64,000 nucleotides of DNA from Phaseolus vulgaris (Eukaryota > Streptophyta > Magnoliopsida > Fabales > Fabaceae), in assembly GCF_000499845.2 (NCBI RefSeq), contig NC_023756.2, forward strand, positions 5,265,306 to 5,329,305, in the 5' to 3' direction. Under the pieces are notes generated by a model. It searched no databases, was not told the origin of the DNA, and was given only the letters and a program-made list of their open reading frames with translations. Below, piece after piece: positions 12,601 to 24,340 of this stretch; position 1 is the stretch's first letter; every line of letters starts with the position of its first letter. A program made the translations under genes and the position numbers.

Positions 12601-13892
12601 CTTGTTAAATACTTCTTTGGTCAGTGTGTATTTTGCTTACGTCTACTCTCCCCAGACCCCAATATGAAGGAGCCTTGTGCACTAGGTCACTTTCTCCTCC
12701 TACTTCTCCCTAACTTATATTTGTAGCTGGTGTTTATAATTTTGGTTTGGTTTCTGTACATGCTCTTATCATTCCCACTTAATAAATTCATTGGACCATA
12801 TGAACTTGCTAATGTTATTTTAGATATTCTGATTATAAATTAGGTGGTCAATTGCTGATTCTTGACCATTGTTGTTGCTGATCACTGATTGAGCTTCCTA
12901 TATGCATTTTCCAGCCACAATTAACTTGTCTGTCTCAAATAGGCCAAAGTATTTGAAATTCATGCTCCAATTAGTATGATGGTATCATGTTATTGGTCAG
13001 CGTTTCAGCCAGTCTTTGTATTTATATATTTTGGAAATATTTATGGGTTAGAATGTTCTTTTGAGTGATCAACTGTGATGTGAGTACACCAATTGCGTGC
13101 ATATGGTCAGTATTTATTTAGATATTTGGTAACATATTTATGGGTTAGATTGTTTCTTTCCTTGCTCAACTATGTAAGTGTGCATACGAATTGTGAGATG
13201 CAACTAAAGGTTGTGTTTCAACTTCACTTGTGTTTATAGAGTGTGATGGTTCTTTGTATTGCCTTTTATATTTTAGGGAACAGCTGATGATGTAGTGGAT
13301 TGCTCCCATGGGAAGCAACTTTGGGAAAATTGTAAACAAAAGTATGAGCCCTTGTGGATTAAAGGAGGAAATCACTGTGATTTGGAACTTTACCCTCAAT
13401 ATATAAAGCACCTCAAGAAATTCGTTACAGTCATCGAGAAGTCACTACATCAAAAAACTGGATCTGGTCATATTCCTGATCCACAGGACAAACCTAGGAA
13501 CAGCATAGATTTTCGGGAGAAATCCAGACCGAGCATGGATCTTAGGGAGAATTTGAGGAGTATTGATCACAAAGAAAAGCCTGGTGCAAGCACAGTCACA
13601 GACCATAAAGAGAAGTCAAGAGCCAGCATAGACCGGAGAGATAAATCAAGGAAGAGTATAGATCGCCCTGAGAAGGCATATCATGGAGCAGATATACCTG
13701 AAAAAGCTAGAAATAGTATTGACCGGTCAGATACAAACCTTGTTCAATGTAGTTTAGCGAGTTAAATTGATGCAGTGATGATGTTTTTTTTTTTTTACTT
13801 TTCTGTTTTGTGGTTGCAGCTTTGGGGAGATGGTGAGATCTGTTGGATTGTGCAACATCGATTGTTTCAGGCCCACAGCCACTCATGCATAA
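9652..13892 (+). CDS. Alpha/beta hydrolase, ABHD17-like (six exons, 380 aa)
   Basis: Exons: 9652-9950, 10560-10596, 12109-12345, 12437-12484, 13277-13725 and 13820-13892; the frame is continuous and all junctions are GT/AG. The product is a serine hydrolase of the ABHD17 group, known in animals as depalmitoylases; the plant substrate is unknown. Visible features are an N-terminal MGAVTSS (glycine 2 with serine 6, an N-myristoylation-type start), [12 protein letters not shown] as oxyanion-loop region, [13 protein letters not shown], the nucleophile elbow GQSVGSG (Ser146), HGTADDVVD (Asp211) and GGNHCDLE (His240). From about residue 265 an unusual basic-acidic tail repeats units like [11 protein letters not shown]. 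The chosen last exon restores a conserved-looking end, [18 protein letters not shown]. Without that splice the frame stops at 13765 after reading 40 intronic bases. The 37-base second exon is easy to miss. Confidence 0.9.
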
Positions 13893-15000
13893 AGAAGATG
13901 GTGGAGCGTATGCAGAGCTTGTATTTTTCTCATTAATTATTTGATTGGTTGCCTTTGCCAAGGCTTTGTGCCCTTACCTTGGAAAGAGGTAGCCTACCCT
14001 TTAACTTTTTCTCTTTCCCAATATATATATGATTGGTTGGTGGGTTGTCTGGGGTTAGGTATATGTTTCATTGTGTCTGATTGATAGGAAAGTAATTTAA
14101 CCAAGTAGATCATGTAGCCCAAAAATCACCTTCGAGTTCAAGCTAATAATCTAACCTTTGTGGTCATGCTAACATATATGCATTGAGTTTGATTCTATTC
14201 TTGGGTTAAATTAGCTTTACATAAGTTCATTTTTTGTTTTTTCAATTGAAACGAGCTTTGCCAAACATTCTAGTCTTAGTAGTTTACCACGATGATTTTG
14301 GCTGTCTGACCAACCGAATGTGGGATCAAAATCTTATAGCAAGGGGTTGCCTCTACCCAGGTGCTTTTCGTTTATTGGGTTAATTTTGGTTAAAGAAAAA
14401 TTTATAATCTTATGTTGTAGACTTAATGTTTGTTGCCATAAAGAAGGAATATGTTCTTGAGCCAAAAACAGAAAGAAAGGAGTATGTTTCAATATATATT
14501 ATCAGCAAATTCAACAAATTAAAAATGTGAACCCTCTCAACAGGTGAAACCTGCACTGGTCAAGCACTATGGTGTTTTATCCTCTATAGAATATCTAATA
14601 TTATGAACTTGTGCAAAGATGTTGATATTTTGGTTTGGTGAAGCACTATATTTCCATGCACACAGTGTAGTACAAATCTATGATATCCTCAATTGCCAAG
14701 AGTCAAAGATGACCCGTTTATTATATCAACTCAACAATAAATGAACTGAGAAAACTAGCAGATGGTGTAAAATTGTGTTTGTACTGATGTGACCACTGAC
14801 ATATAAACTACAACTACAAGTTCTTGTTCTTCATTGCCTTTGGCGATAAGGACAACGAAAGTTGTGTCTATTTCAATTGGTACAAGTTAGTTTGTACAAC
14901 AAAGCTTGTTGTATTAACCTGGCTTGAGCACTTTGGAATAGCCTTCTATTTCTCTGTTTTTTATGTTTTTAATTACAATCATAGTGCAAAGTGTTTTTTC
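13893..15000. other. 3' UTR and intergenic sequence after the hydrolase gene
   Basis: Ordinary sequence of intermediate AT content with no recognisable domain. The 3' UTR probably occupies the first few hundred bases. An open frame at 14824-15099 has no recognisable protein and runs into repeat sequence, so I do not call it a gene. Confidence 0.4.
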
Positions 15001-15254
15001 AATTTATTAATAATTGATCTAGGTTTAAACATGCTTTTAGCCTTTAAATTTAGGTCACCTTTTCTTTTAGTCATTCATATTAGAAATTATCTTTTTTAGT
15101 TCTTAATTTCTTAAAATACTCACATTGGCCCCTTGGCACTGTAGGTGTTGCTCTTGTTGTTGGTGAGACTAACCATTTCCACATTAATAATGATAGATAT
15201 AACTAAAATAATAACATGAAAATTCACTTTTTCATTTGTTGGTTAAAATATTTT

Positions 15255-15715
15255 TTTAATTCACTGAATTTAGGTAAAATTTTATTTTAATCTCTCAAAT
15301 TTAAAAATGATTTTCTTAGTTCTTCAAACTTTAAATTTGATTTTTTTAGTCCACGAAAATTAAAATTGAAGTTGTATTCCCTCAAATTAAAAACAAAAAT
15401 GATTTTTCAAAGAGAGACGTAATAAAGATATTTCGAACACGATTATAATAATCTTTTTCAAATAAAAAAACGTTTTAGCTAAGTGAACAACAATACTAAC
15501 TTTAAAAATTAAAATGAATTGTTTTCAAATTAGAAAACTCTAAAAGCCACTCATAAATTTGAGAAGTATAACTTTATAATTTGGAGGACTAAAAAAATCA
15601 CTCTAAATTTGATCGACTTAAAATATCAATTTTAAAATACGAAGGACTAAAAACACCAGTAGCAAATTTGGGTAACTAAAATAAAAGTTAATCTAAATTT
15701 TGGGTACTAAATATT
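15255..15715. mobile_element. Non-autonomous inverted-repeat (MITE/foldback-like) element
   Basis: The left arm (GAATTTAGGTAAAATTTTA, TTTTAATCTCTCAAATTT, TTTTTTAGTCC) is matched in inverted orientation by the right arm (AAATTTGGGTAACTAAAATA, GGACTAAAAAAATCACTC). Both arms are built from degenerate 'ggactaaaa' units. These are typical of dispersed legume foldback elements with long imperfect terminal inverted repeats. A similar but separate unit precedes it at about 15030-15140. Exact ends and target duplication are not resolved. Confidence 0.5.
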
Positions 15716-15909
15716 TAGTAAAAGAAGATTTTTACTCATCAACAAGTGTAACGTGAATAGAGATTGAAAAGTGTATTTTATTTTTTAAATTCAATGAAAA
15801 AAAAATTAATTAGATGACAAAGAAAAAGAAAAACGTATAAAAAACAATTACAAAAGTTTGTATCTCTTTTATGGATTCAAATATGTTGTTTCATCGTTGT
15901 TCTTATGTT

Positions 15910-17905
15910 AACATGTTGTAAATAAGTATGGTGGAAGCTGAGCAGGAGAAGAAGAAGGAATCTAGTTTCAGAATAGGGTTTAAGAGCCCTAATAACAAAT
16001 GCATTAAGTTAGCGTACTAAGACATCAAAATGATATGTCTTATTAGGATCTCTTCACTAGTTTTAACTCTATCTCTAACAAACATCTTAAACTAAAACAA
16101 AGTTTAAATTTTTAACTTTAGAAAATGAAAAGCTCAAAAGAGATCAAGCTACATCTAGTGAGAAGATATTATCTTTTGTGTAGACTAAAAAAACAGATTC
16201 TAAGAAATATTGAGTAACTTTTTTTCTTTCTTTATTGAATAAGTTATTTTGTTGTTTAACGGACTAAAAGAAGGAAGGAAGAATTTAAACTAATTCTTAC
16301 AAGATTTCTCAAATCTTCTACTTATATGTTTATCGCTTGACAACATTTTAACAAACGATATTAACGAAAAATGGTAAAATTTTCAAAACACAATTCAACT
16401 CTTCCTTCTTGTGTTATTTCTTGTTTTTCACATTTGGTATTAGAGCTCGACCTCTAAAAAGGTTGAGTCGAGGAAAAAGATCCTTTTTGTAATCATGAAA
16501 CCACAACTAATTAAAGAAGGAACTTCACTATCCATACCTCCTACATTCCTTGAAGAGGACTTTCCACATTGAAAAGATAGAATGGAAATGTACATAAGAT
16601 TCACATATCAACTGTGGTGTGGTAGATCATTATAAAAGGAAATATAAAAATCACAACTTCAAAAGAGGATTGGGATGAAGAAGACTACAATAAGATGCAA
16701 CTTAACAATAAAGATAAGTATACACTTATTTGTGTGCTTTGCAAAAAACGAATACAAGAAAGTGTGTAGATTGAAAACTACAAAGGAGATATGAGAGTCC
16801 TTAGTGGTCAACTATGAAGGAAATGAAGACTCGACAATATGAATCCTTCACCAAGAAGGAAGAAGAAAGTGTGGATGACATGTTTAGAAGAATCTAGATT
16901 CTTCTAAATGGTTTGGAAGCCCTTGGACATAACTATTTCAAGGTTTAGATAAATCTGAAATTGTGTACTACCGGATAGCCGAGAAGACCGACATGGTCAA
17001 ATGACTCTCTTAATCCAAACACATCCCGTAAACCTACAGTTAACCATAATTAAGTCAATTTAGTTGTAAATGGTGATTAAGGCACGATTGAACCCTCTTT
17101 TGGACCCACGAGCAGACCTATGACAGCTAAAGCCCATCCAAAAGGTATAAATATCATAAGAAGCCAAGCGACTAAGGTAATTTTTTCTCTCGACTCACCT
17201 GCACATTGTACTTGGACTAACTTGATCATCAGAGTGCCTTTTCAGGTTTCACCCAACTCATTCGGTGAAGGGAAGAACCAATCAAATATCATTGCACTTG
17301 TATGCCGTGAAGACCGAAAGCAAAAGACAAAAAGAGTCACTATAGGAGAACAAGACAACAACCATTGTTGAGGCTATACTTTAAGAAGCTTAAATAGGAC
17401 GAACTTATTTGCATTTTGAGAGTTCATGAAATCCACATACAAGACAAAGAATAGAAGGAGACTATGACCATTATAGAGAAATGACTACAAGAAAAATCCT
17501 TCTCAAAACATACAATCACCAATCGAAAGGAAAACAAGGGACTTATATGAAAAGGAGTTAAATTATTCAACATTTGACAAAGTCTCTCTCATATACAAAA
17601 GGTTTAAGCAATCGCTTAAAAGAAGGGAACAAAGAAACAAAATATTTCCTATTAAAAGAAAATAATACTTTTATAGGCAAAAGGATGAAGACTCGTTAGA
17701 AGACATTTTCTACTTCAAATTCAATTAGCCTGGATACATGAAACATGAATGTCTCTAGATAAGAAGAAAGCATGGGCCAAGTAAGCAAAGTCTAATGACT
17801 ACGTAGGAAAACTTTGACTCACACAAATGAATATGCCAACATTTGTCTTATGGCAAACAAATAAAAGACGTCGTCTAAAATTGATTTGTACCTTGATATT
17901 ACATA
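15910..17905 (+). mobile_element. Decayed Ty1-copia element: 5' LTR, primer site and gag
   Basis: A primer-binding site TTTGGTATTAGAGCTC (16433-16448) follows a candidate 5' LTR starting near 15913 (TGTTGTAAATAAG) and ending in CACA at about 16432. Downstream is a copia gag with frameshifts: KPQLIKEGTSLSIPPTF, KEDWDEEDYNKMQLNNKDKY, TRQYESFTKKEEESVDDMF, LNGLEALGHNYFK, and, after an interruption, KTTTIVEA and a C-terminal ECANICLMAN. No protease, integrase or RT follows. The element is dead and truncated at the 3' side. Confidence 0.75.
16960..17345. mobile_element. Solo LTR inserted in the copia gag
   Basis: The gag frame stops making sense between INLK (about 16950) and KTTTIVEA (about 17350). 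The intervening roughly 390 bases differ in composition: GC-richer, with CCGGATAGCCGAGAAGACCG, a TATA-like GGTATAAATATC near 17142 and CTTGATCATCAGAGTGCC, which resembles gypsy-type LTR sequence. This fits a solo LTR nested in the older copia element. Boundaries are uncertain by about 10 bases and no clear target duplication was found. Confidence 0.5.
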
Positions 17906-18770
17906 TGATACATCATGTTTATCGTTTAATGATATTTCTTTTGATGATCTCCTCACTAATTATAACTCTCTTCGTGAACAATATTTAAGCTCAAACAAAA
18001 ATTGATATTTATACCAATTTTACAAATGAAAGAAAATATAATAAAAAATAAATTTTAATTCTAAAAGTTACAATCAAAAGTGTTGTCTACTTTACAAATA
18101 AACAATTTTATTTTTTTAAAACTAATAAAAGTTCTTCCAATATATGTATTCTAAAAATAGTTACCAAGCTATTTTTTTTAAAATACTTGATCCTAACATT
18201 AAGGTACAAAATTTCTAATAAACTATGTAAAACATATACCTACCTATAGATTTCTTATCACTTTATTTTATGGAATTCAGAAATTGATTCGAAGTTGCCA
18301 TTGGAAATGGTTGATAAAAAAATTAGAAACTTTCATCCATATGTGTGCTTCTTCTTATCATGAAGAATGTATTCATTCATGGTCACATTACCCTTCTACC
18401 ATAGCTTCCATTATGCTTAGTGAAATAAGTGTAGTCACTCACATTAGCTCTTTAGTCTCTCTTTATTCTATTTTTTCCTTTCAGTTGTATAAAAGAATTT
18501 AATTAGAATATATGAATATATTTTATTTTTAAAATATGGTAATTTTACTTAAAAATATATGAATAAAGATAGATTTTAAAGATTTATTTAATCAATTAAT
18601 GTTTAACCTGATTTTAGTTTTATTACAATAAACTGTTATAAAATTGTGATATAAATATTGTCTTAATCATAAAATCAATATCTGTTTATTATTTAAAAAA
18701 TTCAACTGATTAACTTAATTAGGCATACATTTATTATAAATGTTTTTCATTATAGTTATATTTTCAGAAT
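17906..18770. other. AT-rich intergenic DNA
   Basis: No gene recognised. The open frame at 18284-18502 shows no family features. Confidence 0.4.
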
Positions 18771-18779
18771 TAAAAGAAT

Positions 18780-19013
18780 GTTAAGATATAGATAGAATAA
18801 ATAAATTTGAAAATGATGCATGAGACCATTTTTTGTGTGATAAATATATACTTCTATCCATTGATAAAATTAAGTGGAAAAAGAACAAATATGATAATGA
18901 TAAGCAAAGCGACATTTATTTTAATAAAACATAATAGGTTTTTGTTTTCAATAGAAGAACCCTAGCAAAGGGCAGAGAAGAAGAATTTGCAGAGCTAAAT
19001 CAAAATCTCAACA
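18780..19013 (+). promoter_or_regulatory. RRP8 proximal promoter and 5' UTR (duplicated at 30469-30699)
   Basis: This block contains conserved-looking stretches (ATAAATATATACTTCTATCC, AAGTGGAAAAAGAACAAATA, AGAAGAACCCTAGCA) and leads into the RRP8 start codon. AAACCCTAG-like boxes (here GAACCCTAGC at about 18956) are common in promoters of plant ribosome-biogenesis genes. The same sequence recurs at 30469-30699 without the coding region. Confidence 0.6.
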
Positions 19014-21168
19014 ATGGGTGAAAGTAAGAAACGAAAGAGACGCGGAAGCCAAAAGGGTAAGGAGGAGAAGCAGACTATTCCTTCTCCTTCTGCTAAGCGC
19101 ACAAAGTCGAAGGAATCCTCCACCTTTTTGGAAAAGGTACTGCATAACCAAAACACAACCTTTTATTTGATAAATTTGTGTTTTTTTTTCTGGGTTTGAT
19201 GAGAATGGGTTCTTTGTCGCAGATGAGAGCGAGGTTGTCTGGTGGGCACTTCAGGATGATTAACGAGAAGCTCTACACTTGCACGTATGTTCTTTTCTGT
19301 TGTTTGTACGCCGGTTTTATTTTCTTCTTTGATTTCTGCATTTTCAATGCTTTTGTGAACCCTGAAATTTAGATTATTTGTCATATGTTGTTTGTTGTGT
19401 TGTGTCATGTCTTTTCAGTGGGAAGGAGGCTCTAGATTATTTCCAGGAAGAACCATCGCTATTTAACATGGTAAGGGCTGTTTTAGTTTACCTTCTTTAG
19501 ATAAAAAAAAAGCTCACTATTTCTTGTCTGATTGAACGTATCACCTTGTTGAATCTAAGGCCATGCCCTAGCCTTCAAAATGGATAATGTAGTTCGATCA
19601 ATGGAAGAACATTAAACTGAAAGGTTGTGACAATTTTAGACTCCAAAAATATAATGACCTGTATTTGTTGTTTAAAGTGCAAAAATGTATGTTGTTATTG
19701 ATATAAAGGGCTAATTAAACTCACTTTCCTTGAGGTTTATTCAAACTTTGACCGATTACATTACATTGGCCTAGCACAGTCCTTGTAGTTCTTGAGAATA
19801 AGGAGAGGTTTCTGTTACTGGGAGCAGTATGATTTGCTTTTTATTATATAAATTAAAAGAGGTTTGTGTAGAGTGAAAGAAGGGAGGGGTTTTGGTTGAA
19901 GTTTCATTAAACTGGATTTGAAATTCACAGATGAATTAATTTTTTGGGTCAGATTTGTTTTGTCTTGCTAGACTAGTGATTGAACTGCATAACCTCTTCT
20001 TTGTTAGTCTTATCCTTGAAACTTGCTTCAATTTTTCTGGCATGGATTTTAATGTTTTTTATACAGTCCATTCTTATTGTCTGTCTCAATTTGTCTTTCA
20101 TTTATCTGGCTAGTATCATGCAGGATACCAATCTCAGATGTCCAACTGGCCTGAACAGCCGGTTAATGTAATTATCAAGTGGCTGAAAAAACAGAGCCCT
20201 TCTTTTGTTATTGCTGATTTTGGTTGTGGTGAGAAGTTACTCTGATCTTATTGCAAATTTTAACTTTTACCAAATGCCTAAGTTCTTTTGCTCATATTTA
20301 GTACCGTCATGTTTCTGTTCTAGGGGATGCACTCATTGCTAAAAGTGTGAAGAATAAAGTCTTCTCTCTGGATCTTGTCTCCAATGATCCAAATGTAATT
20401 GCTTGTGACATGGCAAATGTATGTTTTCCTTCTTGTAAGGCTTCAGGTTTGCATATTTTGTGAGTTTCAAAATATGTGAAGTAGAACTGTCTCTAAGCAT
20501 TTATTTGAATACTTTATGGTTATAACCAGATTACTTACTAGTGCTTCTGTGAAATATTGGCAGACTCCCCTTGTCTCCAAATCTGTTAATGTTGCGGTCT
20601 TCTGTCTTTCATTGATGGGAACCAACTATCAAACTTACATTGAAGAATCAAATAGGGTGTTAAAACCAGGGTTTGTTTTCTTTTGTCTGATCTTAACTTC
20701 TCTTGGTGGACATTGCTTCTCCACTGAGGATCTGACTTGTGTAGTTTTTTTAACAGTGGCTGGCTTTTGATAGCAGAAGTAAAGAGTAGGTTTGATCCAA
20801 ATACTGGAGGAGCAGACCCTGAAAAGTTTTCAAATGCCATTTCTGAGCTTGGTTTCAACTCTGTAAAGAAGGTGTGGATATGTTCATTTCCTTACAATTA
20901 ACTTGGATTTGAGTTGTGCTAACTGGTATTTGCTATGCAGGACTTCTCAAATAAAATGTTTATTTTGTTCTACTTTACAAAAAAGGTATGCAGAAAATTG
21001 CACTGAATATGATTTCATTGTTTTTTTCTCTCTTCTGTTATATATATTTGCAGCATGTAATCCTCGAACTGATTCAGCTCACTGTTATGTGTGTAGGAAA
21101 AGCAAATTCCTAATAGGAAGGAGATTGAATGGCCATCACTTAAACCTTGTTTGTATAAGCGTCGATGA
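19014..21168 (+). CDS. RRP8: Ribosomal RNA-processing protein 8 (SAM-dependent methyltransferase), nine exons, 261 aa
   Basis: Exons: 19014-19136, 19223-19284, 19419-19470, 20114-20228, 20324-20418, 20564-20670, 20757-20871, 20941-20985 and 21097-21168; the frame is continuous with GT/AG junctions. RRP8 family proteins are nucleolar Rossmann-fold methyltransferases acting in ribosome biogenesis; the yeast enzyme methylates a base of 25S rRNA. The first 35 residues are highly basic ([12 protein letters not shown] and KRTKSKES), a nucleolar-localisation type tail. The catalytic part begins [19 protein letters not shown], then [20 protein letters not shown], the SAM-binding motif ADFGCGDA (residues 113-120), [29 protein letters not shown], and [18 protein letters not shown]. 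The C-terminus is [14 protein letters not shown]. All family hallmarks are present and the gene looks intact. Confidence 0.94.
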
Positions 21169-21259
21169 TACTTCAATAATTTTTTTTCCTTTTCTCTGAT
21201 GTACTCAAGTGTTACCTGGATCAGTTAAATGGTTCATCTTTTTTTAACGTTAGAATACT

Positions 21260-22290
21260 ATATAAATTAAAACGTAATAAACAATTATTTTTACAATTTT
21301 TTAACTTGTGTTTGTATAAATGTATAAATTAATTATTTGTTAACAATGAATATAGTTTGTATATATTGTTGTGTTTAGTATCAAATTGTTATTTAAAATG
21401 GTTATTTCTTACATAAAAATATATATTTAGGTGTGAGCAGGGAAAGGAATATTTAAAATTAAGCAAAACTATAATTTAAAAAAGCAAATTTTAGTATGAA
21501 AAGGCTTAGTTATAATATTCATAACAAACCATTTTACATGATATAGGGCTAAAAGTAACACTTAGTAAAGTAATTTAATTTAACTCAATAAAAAAATTAT
21601 TTGTGAGAAACGTATAAAATATAATTTAATAATAATAATAAAAAAAAATATTTAGTAATAATATTTATCAATATTTTTACCTTTAATATTGACATGACAA
21701 ATTGAATAATAGAAGTACATTTAGCTTAATAATAATAACTTTATAAATTAGTTTAAATTAATAACAGCAAAATTGCTAATTCTTTATTTAAGTATAAATT
21801 CAAAATTCTTCAAGTATATTAAAAATTTTATTTTTTATTTTTTAATTGAACGTTTTATACTTTTTATTTGATACTTACATAACTTTTATTATAATAAATA
21901 TTTAAAAAAAATATTTGTTATGGTCATAAAAATGATTTGAATCAATAATTATGTCAATAATCTAAAAATGGTTAAATAAAATAATTCGGATTCAACATCA
22001 ATAATTACTTTATAAATACATTTTGATAATAATAATAATAACATTATAAAATGTTTTAAATTCTGAATAACTTTATATCAAAATATAAATTAAAAAATGT
22101 GCTAGTACTTTCTTAATGTGAATTAAATTAAATTATTTTTCATTGTACACATTAATGATGGATTCTAAAAATTGGAAGTGTACTTGAAGTTAAGCGAGTT
22201 TTAAATGTAGTTGAAAAAAAAGAAAGAGGTGAATTGGGTAAAAATCTGGGTTGGGAAAACTTTTTGAAGAAAAGGTTTATCTGGGAGAAA
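21260..22290. other. AT-rich intergenic spacer between RRP8 and MAT1
   Basis: This is an AT-rich spacer with simple ATA/AAT runs (e.g. 21628-21650, 22028-22042). No gene or bounded transposon was seen. Confidence 0.45.
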
Positions 22291-22329
22291 AATTGGAGGG
22301 TTTAATGTGGTAGATGGCTAAGTGGCGAT

Positions 22330-22822
22330 TTCGCAAGATCTAATCATCTCTTCTCCCTCCGCCGCATTTCGCCTCCGCCGCCCTCCCTCCGTCGCGCCGA
22401 GTCCTATTCTCTAGGTTTGTTACCTTATCGGTCTGTTTCTGTAATTCCCCAATAAACATGGATTATTTATTTGCCCTAGTTGGGATGATTTGAGTTCCAG
22501 TTGTTTAATTTTAATTTCGTTTTCCCATTTTGTGTGCGAGTCTAGCGTCCTTGTTGTTAATGACACAACTTACTTAGGTCAGTGGTCGTGAGTTTGTGAT
22601 CCATCTTGTTTATGTTCCACCATCCCTTTGAAATTACATGTTATCAGCACAATTGTTCTGGATATTGAATATTGAACTTAGAACTCAATGTATTGTGCTC
22701 TCCGTTTTGTTGAGGCCTTTGTTACCTAGATTTTTATATCTTGATTATTTTCGTTGCATTCACAATACTTAATTGTTTCGTAAACAGGAAAGGTATTCAC
22801 AGAAGAAGTTCACATTAACGGT
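22330..22822 (+). promoter_or_regulatory. MAT1 5' UTR with an intron
   Basis: GC-rich leader (CCTCCGCCGCCCTCCCTCC around 22360-22400) ends near TTCTCTAG/GTTTGT (22414). A T-rich intron-like stretch follows to GTAAACAG (about 22789), then GAAAGGTATTCACAG and the start codon at 22823. The exact transcription start is not known. Confidence 0.5.
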
Positions 22823-24291
22823 ATGGTGGTCTCTAGTACAAATCCCCACAACAAGGAGATAGCCATCAGGAGGAGGATTTGTAGCATGTAATTGTTTTCT
22901 TTTTATTTATCTTCTATTGCATTGTAATGATTGTTCTTTGCTTGTTTAGTATATCTGACATGCGAAATTAATAATGCATCGGATGTGATGTGTCTCTTTG
23001 GTTTTCATCCTGTAGAACGAAAATAATGCAAACACATTTAATTTAGACTAAAATATTTCTGCAGAATTTTCACGGTAAATTGTTACTTTCTTATGAAAAA
23101 TATTGAAGTTGCAGTTGTTGGAGAAGTTGATATAGCGTATATTAGAATAATGTCATTTATTGGTAGGTAGTATTGCATTAGTTATTGCTTTCGTTTCTTT
23201 CTTTATTTCATGTTATAATATGCTGCACTGATTCCCCACCAATTTTCACATAAAAAAATTCCAATTAAATTAATCAATTCAAATAGAAAAACCTATACAA
23301 ATTTGCAGAATGTGTTTACTCATTGCTGAAGGGTCCAATTGTGCAGGGCATAGGACCATATGCTTGGTTACTTTGGTTGGTTTTGTGTCTTGGAAATGAA
23401 GAGCTGGGATATTGGCATGAAATGTAGAGTTTTTTTTTTTGTTTCGAGAGCCATGCCTTCTAACTTATTTTCTCAATCATATTTAGAGGTCTTAATGAAT
23501 AGATATACTAAATTACACATATTTTGTACTATAGAAATAAGTATCATGATCTTGTTATGGCACTATATTCAGCATTTTAATTCTTACTGTGTTTGGCCAT
23601 TTTAATTCAAATTCATTCAATTGTCTAATTGTGCTAACTAAACTCTAAATTTATAGATTTAATAAACGTGAAGATGATTTCCCATCTTTGAAAGAATATA
23701 ATGATTACTTGGAGGAAGTAGAGGACATGAGTAAGCTTCTATTGTCTTGTTAACATCTGTTTCACTTGATAACTTTTGCTTTCTTTTCATGATTTTTCGC
23801 ACTTTTTCCCCATTGCAGCATTTAACTTGATTGAAGGAATAGATGTTTCAACCATTGAAGAAAAAATTGCTAAATACCAGGAAGAAAATGCAGAACAAAT
23901 AATGATTAATCGAGCTCGGAAGGTACATTTAAGATTAGACTCTTCATTTATGGTCTCTTTCATACATGCTCTTTATACATCTCAGTAAAATGTAGAATCA
24001 TACGAATCTTTTCCTCAATCACAAAAAGAGTGCAATTTAAGTTTGTTATGCAAGTATAGTTTCCTGTCATTATTTTTAATATGTTGTTAATGTGATATTA
24101 CTTAATCAGGCTGAAGAGTTGGCTGCAGCTCTGACAGCAAGTAAGGGACAACCTGCACTAACTGATAACGATGTGGTGAGCATTGAACTTCTATAAATTG
24201 ATTAGTATTGCTTTTTGGCACAGTATTCAAACTTTCTTTAGCTTAGACTGTTATATGGGATTGGGCTTTAGTTTTATCATGTTACTTCCTC

Positions 24292-24340
<49 letters not shown>

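Noticed and set aside
13727..13765. Stop at 13763-13765 as the true end of the hydrolase
   Set aside because: Using the donor at 13726 and the acceptor at 13819 joins in frame to a cysteine-containing end that resembles the family's C-terminus; the earlier stop is probably intron read-through.
14824..15099. 91-codon open frame after the hydrolase gene
   Set aside because: No recognisable family; it overlaps the beginning of foldback-type repeat sequence.
16433..16448. tRNA gene fragment (initiator Met 3' end)
   Set aside because: Only the 12-16 bases complementary to the tRNA acceptor end are present, next to LTR and gag sequence; it is a primer-binding site. The same applies at 2222-2233 and 45895-45907.
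22823..22887. MAT1 as a truncated protein because the RING finger is absent
   Set aside because: Plant MAT1-like proteins as I know them lack the animal N-terminal RING, and the leader with its intron precedes this ATG directly.
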